A DNA stretch of 11,350 nt from Amoebophrya sp. AT5.2 (Eukaryota; Sar; Dinophyceae; Syndiniales; Amoebophryaceae). The DNA is taken from NCBI GenBank assembly GCA_005223375.1, contig RXOD01006081.1:1-11350 (forward strand), written 5' to 3'. A program made the position numbers and the translations under genes. Under the pieces are notes generated by a model. That model did no database searches. It had not been told where the DNA came from and worked only from the letters and a program-made list of their open reading frames with translations. The first letter of the stretch is position 1. Each line of letters starts with the position of its first letter. This document shows, piece by piece, positions 9,301-11,350 of the stretch.

Positions 9301-10888
9301 CGGCGCGGTGACCGAGCGCATCTCGCCGATGATCGTCACGTTCGAAACCGGCACGTCCGCGCGGTACACGGCGGCCACGGGGGAGATGGGGATCAAGCTC
9401 ACCTTCGAGAACAAGGAATCCTTAAACGCGGCCACGGGGCGGCAGGAGTGGCAGCCGGTGGTGATCCCCTACGACCAGTCCGACCCGCAGAAGAAGTCGG
9501 CCGACGCCAGCGGCAACAGCTCCCCCGCGCAGCTGGCGCGGACGAACACGAAAACGTTGAAAGACCTGATCCCGGACGCCAACCAAAAAATGTGCGGAGA
9601 CATCTTCGTGGAGCTGTGGGGGGAGCACGAGAACGGGTTCCCGCAGCCGAAGAAGTGCTTCGCGTTCTACGACGACGCCTCGCACACTCTAGGAAATATC
9701 GACCAGAACGCGGTGGTGGAACTCTACGTGTTTTTCCACGCGAAGAACGGGCTCGCGCCTTCGACCCAGTACCAGATCGTGTTCTACGGCACCTTCAACG
9801 AGCTTTTGACCAAAGACCAGCCCGCGCAGGGGGCGGTCAAAATTTACACGCTGGACGAAGACTTCGGGAACCGGTTCGAGGTGATCGAGTCGGGGGACGC
9901 GAAGCCCGAGCCCCAGGACGTGGTGCCGCCCGCCAACGCGGCGGACCGCTGGTCGCAAACCATGCCGGCTTTGAAATACACCGGCACGGGACCACTGGGC
10001 TTCCGACTCATGGACACGGACGGAACCGATGACGGATACATGGCGCTCACGAGGTACTATAGTTAGATTTACATGGCGTCTTTTACCGATTATTTGTTGG
10101 GTTCCACCATCGCCATAGGCTCCACCATCTCCGATCGATCTCCAGTCTGCATATAAGGATGAGGATCGATGTAGGCATGCACCGACTAGCTCCTAATCCT
10201 ACAGTCAATGAGAGCGGCACTGGCACAGTAGATGTGAAGTTCGCCCGCCCAGCAACAGCATAGGACACCTTTTTACAAATATTTGTATCTATCGCTTCCT
10301 CGATAGCTTGTTCTTCGGGCGACATCACAAGGTACTGCATCAAGACAGACGCGACCCCGGCGACGCCGTCCGCGACGTACTCGTGCTCGCCGTGCGAGCG
10401 GGAGGAGGACTGCGGGAACGGGCGGGTGGCGACCCCGGCGGCGGCCGCCATTGAGCCTTCGGAGGACCTCAACTGGTGCCAGTCGCCGGTGCAGCTGGAC
10501 TGTTTCGCGGACCAGCAGTTAAGGAGACGGGGAAAATGAATCCATTCACGTGCTGTCATATCTATGTGTTGTCTGGTGTTTGGTCCACCTCTCGTATCTG
10601 CCGTCTCATTGGGTATGGGTATGGGTTTGCCTCGATAATACCGCGACGAGAGACCCCAGGGAACAAGCGCCGCAAATTGATAGCCAGGAGGTGCCAGGAA
10701 GTTGTCTGCGTTGTCTTCGGTATTTCGTGTTGTATTTCACGTCTCGTATCCGGTGGTTCAGCAAGCAGCCAAATGATTGGAAATCAACCACCCCGCTAAA
10801 GCAGGAGCTCACCGAGTTCCCCCTCTTCAAGTTCCGGCTTCTCCCTGAGGACGACGCGAAACCCCTCACCGGCGGGCACATCGTCAAG
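4192..10888 (+). CDS. Gene 2 (5' part): very large secreted or surface protein with CYC repeats
   Basis: Gene-level entry for exons 4192-6386, 6697-7012, 7221-7967, 8440-8624, 8905-10053, 10332-10517 and 10762-10888. All six junctions are GT...AG and agree in phase (2, 0, 0, 2, 2, 2), giving about 1635 residues, with a further phase-0 donor at 10889 showing that the gene continues. Order of parts: basic low-complexity N-terminus (1-285); hydrophobic segment (about 290-314) ending in S-V-H-A before an acidic/Pro-rich stretch; Cys-containing ectodomain with C-Y-C motifs at 652-654, 823-825 and 985-987; and a long beta-rich part with the N-G-L-x-P-x-T-x-Y core at 1429-1437. Sequons occur at N447 (NFT), in exon 1 (NDT) and in exon 5 (NSS). 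It is likely an extracellular protein. The family was not identified and function is unknown. Confidence 0.75.
6387..6696 (+). other. Gene 2 intron, 310 bp, GT-AG, phase 2
   Basis: Donor GTACTGTGGAATCG, acceptor CATTCGCAAAG. AT-rich with stops in the exon frame (for example TAG at 6544-6546). It contains the 12-bp palindrome ATACAGCTGTAT at 6403-6414, the palindrome AATTCGAATT at 6419-6428, and an 8-bp inverted pair GGCGATAG/CTATCGCC (6445-6452, 6647-6654). GGTAC stands at both junctions (6386-6390 and 6696-6700). Removal rebuilds a GGG codon. Confidence 0.75.
6697..7012 (+). CDS. Gene 2, exon 2: first CYC-x3-C-x4-ANW motif
   Basis: Encodes residues 733-837 after completing a split Gly codon. 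It has several spaced Cys residues (G-C-R, N-C-F, D-C-R) and, near its end, C-Y-C-D-V-E-C-K-V-A-A-N-W from residue 823. The same spacing of Cys, Asn and Trp recurs in exon 3. It ends at AAG before a GTATTC donor, phase 0, just after the N-W of the motif. Confidence 0.75.
7013..7220 (+). other. Gene 2 intron, 208 bp, GT-AG, phase 0
   Basis: Donor GTATTCAGAGG, acceptor GGCGTTCTGCAG. The exon 2 frame stays open into this stretch until a stop at 7148-7150, but protein-like composition ends at the donor. The next exon is in another frame and its protein continues the same domain style directly after the junction. Confidence 0.7.
7221..7967 (+). CDS. Gene 2, exon 3: second CYC-x3-C-x4-ANW motif
   Basis: Encodes residues 838-1086. 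It begins with alternating hydrophobic strands rich in Thr, Ile and Pro, and has a middle rich in Asn, Gly and Ser. It then carries G-F-F-A-I-C-Y-C-D-Q-E-C-N-A-E-A-N-W, with C985, C987 and C991, the second good copy of the motif. After the motif comes another beta-rich stretch with a single Cys (A-D-C-G). The frame stops at 7989-7991, so the exon must end earlier; GTTAGG at 7968 does this in phase 0. Confidence 0.75.
8185..8206 (+). repeat. Perfect inverted repeat (8-bp stem, 6-base loop)
   Basis: GCGGCACT at 8185-8192 and AGTGCCGC at 8199-8206 are exact reverse complements around the loop GCAATC. The stem is GC-rich inside an AT-richer intron. It is followed by the palindrome CTCCGGAG at 8213-8220. 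Confidence 0.85.
8301..8361 (+). repeat. Direct duplication, 25-bp identical copies, period 36
   Basis: A 25-base stretch starting CGGCTGACATGGGTCTACAC at 8301 is repeated exactly at 8337. Both copies are followed, after a two-base difference, by GGTGAAG. The palindrome CAGCCGGCTG (8333-8342) spans the start of the second copy. Confidence 0.9.
8440..8624 (+). CDS. Gene 2, exon 4
   Basis: Encodes residues 1087-1147 and two bases of a split Ser codon. Rich in charged residues (Asp, Glu, Arg), with strands such as S-V-I-E-F and I-Y-L-K-V-Q-W, and no Cys. The exon joins upstream in phase 0 and downstream in phase 2 (AG|C makes Ser). The frame meets a TAA four bases after the donor, so the exon end at GTAAAA is well supported. 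Confidence 0.7.
8625..8904 (+). other. Gene 2 intron, 280 bp, GT-AG, phase 2
   Basis: Donor GTAAAAAAGTTC, acceptor CATGAATCAACAG. AT-rich with several stops. Removal rebuilds AGC (Ser) and joins the frame of exon 4 to the long open frame after 8905. Confidence 0.75.
8905..10053 (+). CDS. Gene 2, exon 5: long beta-rich segment with NGLxPxTxY core
   Basis: Encodes residues 1149-1530 in a GC-rich open frame. It begins with C-D-Y-V-S-Y-T-V strands. It then has a G-Y-V-I-C-W-A-Q segment, a looser relative of the G-F-F-A-I-C-Y-C motif of exon 3; a Ser/Gln/Asn-rich stretch containing a sequon (N-S-S); a pair of Cys separated by about 20 residues (M-C-G-D-I and K-K-C-F-A); and the core N-G-L-A-P-S-T-Q-Y-Q-I at 1429-1439, which matches gene 1 residues 64-74 at 7 of 11 positions. 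It closes with an acidic, Asp/Glu/Pro-rich linker. The exon ends before a GTACTA donor, phase 2; a TAG at 10064-10066 follows. Confidence 0.8.
10054..10331 (+). other. Gene 2 intron, 278 bp, GT-AG, phase 2, with 7-bp boundary repeat
   Basis: Donor GTACTATAG, acceptor CGACATCACAAG. AGGTACT is present at both ends (10052-10058 and 10330-10336). Removal rebuilds AGG (Arg) followed by TAC. Confidence 0.75.
10332..10517 (+). CDS. Gene 2, exon 6: small Cys-rich segment
   Basis: Encodes residues 1532-1592 plus two bases of a split codon. It has seven Cys within about 60 residues, including C-S-P-C, E-D-C-G, W-C-Q and D-C-F, along with Ala/Pro/Thr-rich filler. This suggests a small disulfide-stabilised module after the beta-rich part. 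The exon starts with G-TAC after AG and ends before GTTAAG, the same donor type as the intron at 7968. Confidence 0.7.
10518..10761 (+). other. Gene 2 intron, 244 bp, GT-AG, phase 2
   Basis: Donor GTTAAGGAG, acceptor CGGTGGTTCAG. Removal joins CA to C (His) and keeps frame into the last complete exon. A competing alignment using the AGCAG shared by 10514-10518 and 10800-10804 would also keep frame but needs a non-GT-AG intron. Confidence 0.6.
10762..10888 (+). CDS. Gene 2, exon 7 (last complete exon in the window)
   Basis: Encodes residues 1594-1635. A Lys/Gln/Asn-rich entry leads to the strand E-F-P-L-F-K-F-R-L-L, then D-D-A-K-P-L-T-G-G-H-I-V-K. The exon ends at AAG before a GTGCGA donor, phase 0. 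The reading frame beyond the donor soon meets TAA (10916-10918), so the gene continues in another exon. The first dozen residues are less certain than the rest, because the acceptor could lie at 10801 instead. Confidence 0.65.
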
Positions 10889-11035
10889 GTGCGACATAGA
10901 TACTTTTTTCTCGTCTAATTGCATTTTGAAAATGTGAGCGCCACTCTGGGTTCGTTTGGTGCCTTCGCGTTTCTTCCTGTTCCGCATGGCGAATCGAGAT
11001 GGATGATCTCATCTACTACTATAGCTCGGATGATT

Positions 11036-11080
11036 TCACATCAAAATCAAATCAAAATCATAATCATAATAATACTAATA
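11036..11080 (+). repeat. A/T-rich simple sequence
   Basis: Low-complexity run of overlapping ATCAAA, AATCAT and AATA words on the + strand inside the last intron. No protein-coding appearance. Confidence 0.7.
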
Positions 11081-11100
11081 CGAGAAAGAGGCAGCAACAC

Positions 11101-11294
11101 TCCTATTAGGGTCCGTCCTATAGGGTCCGTCCTATAGGGCAGCGCAATAATAGGTTATGCGTGCCACTTGTTAACGGCTGTTTCTTATAGACCCTTTCCC
11201 TTATAGACCCCGCCTATAGGCTGGGCCCTACTAATAGGCCCTCCCTATAGGGCCTTCCCTATAGGACCTTCCCTATAGGACCTTCCCTATAGGA
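11101..11294 (+). repeat. Cluster of the palindrome CCTATAGG with 14-bp periodic units
   Basis: Seven exact CCTATAGG copies start at 11117, 11131, 11213, 11244, 11258, 11272 and 11286, with degenerate relatives between them (CCTATTAGG, CTTATAGACC twice, CTAATAGGCC). Two periodic blocks are visible: TCCTATAGGGTCCG at 11116 and 11130, and CCCTATAGGACCTT starting at 11243, 11257, 11271 and 11285. Both blocks have a 14-bp period, although the bases between palindromes differ. Confidence 0.9.
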
Positions 11295-11336
11295 CATCGC
11301 TGTGACCTTGGACTTGTAGTTCAACTCCTTTCAAAG

Positions 11337-11350
11337 CGGCCGCCGTGGCA
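11337..11350 (+). CDS. Possible start of gene 2 exon 8
   Basis: Fourteen GC-rich bases follow a good acceptor (pyrimidine tract then AAAG). In phase 0, as required by the donor at 10889, they read Arg-Pro-Pro-Trp. Too short to test; offered only because the composition switches sharply at this point. Confidence 0.25.

Larger units (their letters stand above)
10889..11336 (+). other. Gene 2 intron or remaining non-coding stretch, at least 448 bp
   Basis: Starts with GTGCGACATAG after exon 7. It holds an A/T-rich simple stretch (repeated ATCAAA and ATAATA-like words around 11036-11080) and then the CCTATAGG cluster (11101-11294). A pyrimidine-rich acceptor CAACTCCTTTCAAAG ends at 11336, followed by GC-rich sequence. 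I see no coding frame inside it. Confidence 0.55.

Noticed and set aside
8836..10032. Open frame of 398 codons overlapping gene 2 exon 5
   Set aside because: Arg/Gly/Asp/Ala-rich shadow of the exon 5 frame. It starts inside the preceding intron and has none of the strand or Cys patterns of the neighbouring exons.
10514..10804. Non-canonical intron bounded by an AGCAG direct repeat
   Set aside because: A canonical GT-AG pair (10518 to 10761) also keeps frame and needs no unusual splicing, so the simpler model was preferred.
11101..11294. Telomere-like repeat at the right edge
   Set aside because: The units are palindromic CCTATAGG with changing spacers, not tandem TTAGGG or TTTAGGG repeats, and probable coding sequence follows.
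1..11350. Bacterial defence system, CRISPR array, prophage or insertion sequence
   Set aside because: The window shows split genes with splice signals and no transposase, integrase, phage or Cas-like frame. No regularly spaced repeat-spacer structure is present.
1..11350. tRNA or spliced-leader RNA gene
   Set aside because: I looked for T-loop and acceptor-like patterns and for the dinoflagellate spliced-leader core and found no match by eye; a covariance-model scan would be needed to exclude it fully.

Overview
This is a nuclear fragment of a eukaryotic microbe. GC-rich open stretches are separated by shorter, AT-richer stretches full of stops. Nearly all of these can be joined with GT...AG junctions that keep the reading frame. 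I find no operons, ribosome binding sites, rRNA, tRNA, CRISPR or insertion sequences. The proteins are large, secreted-looking and built from repeats, with recurring Cys-Tyr-Cys motifs. From memory of such proteins, and without a search, this points to an alveolate (a dinoflagellate or relative such as a syndinian parasite). That taxon call is tentative. The standard genetic code fits.

Layout, all on the + strand. (1) Positions 118-2841 hold the last five exons of gene 1, whose 5' part lies off the window. It encodes about 612 visible residues: repeated beta-rich extracellular-type segments, then a C-terminal hydrophobic helix and a stop. (2) Positions 2842-4191 are a non-coding gap of about 1.35 kb with a near-duplicate 23-bp repeat, an AG run and small palindromes. 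(3) Positions 4192 to beyond 11350 hold gene 2. Seven exons can be joined in frame (4192-6386, 6697-7012, 7221-7967, 8440-8624, 8905-10053, 10332-10517, 10762-10888), giving about 1635 residues if translation starts at 4192. An eighth exon may begin at 11337. The protein has a basic, low-complexity N-terminus, one hydrophobic signal or anchor segment near residues 290-314, and a long Cys-containing ectodomain.

Both genes share a short core of the form N-G-L-x-P-x-T-x-Y-x-I and lie head to tail. Gene 1 shows the end, and gene 2 the beginning, of what may be two copies of the same kind of surface or secreted protein. Function is unknown; adhesion or a cell-surface coat is only a guess.

Points for a second look: one gene 1 intron whose best donor and acceptor are out of phase; perfect short direct repeats at some intron boundaries, as an inserted intron would leave; a cluster of the palindrome CCTATAGG at the right edge; a perfect hairpin and a 36-bp-period duplication in one intron; and a signal-like segment lying unusually far inside gene 2.
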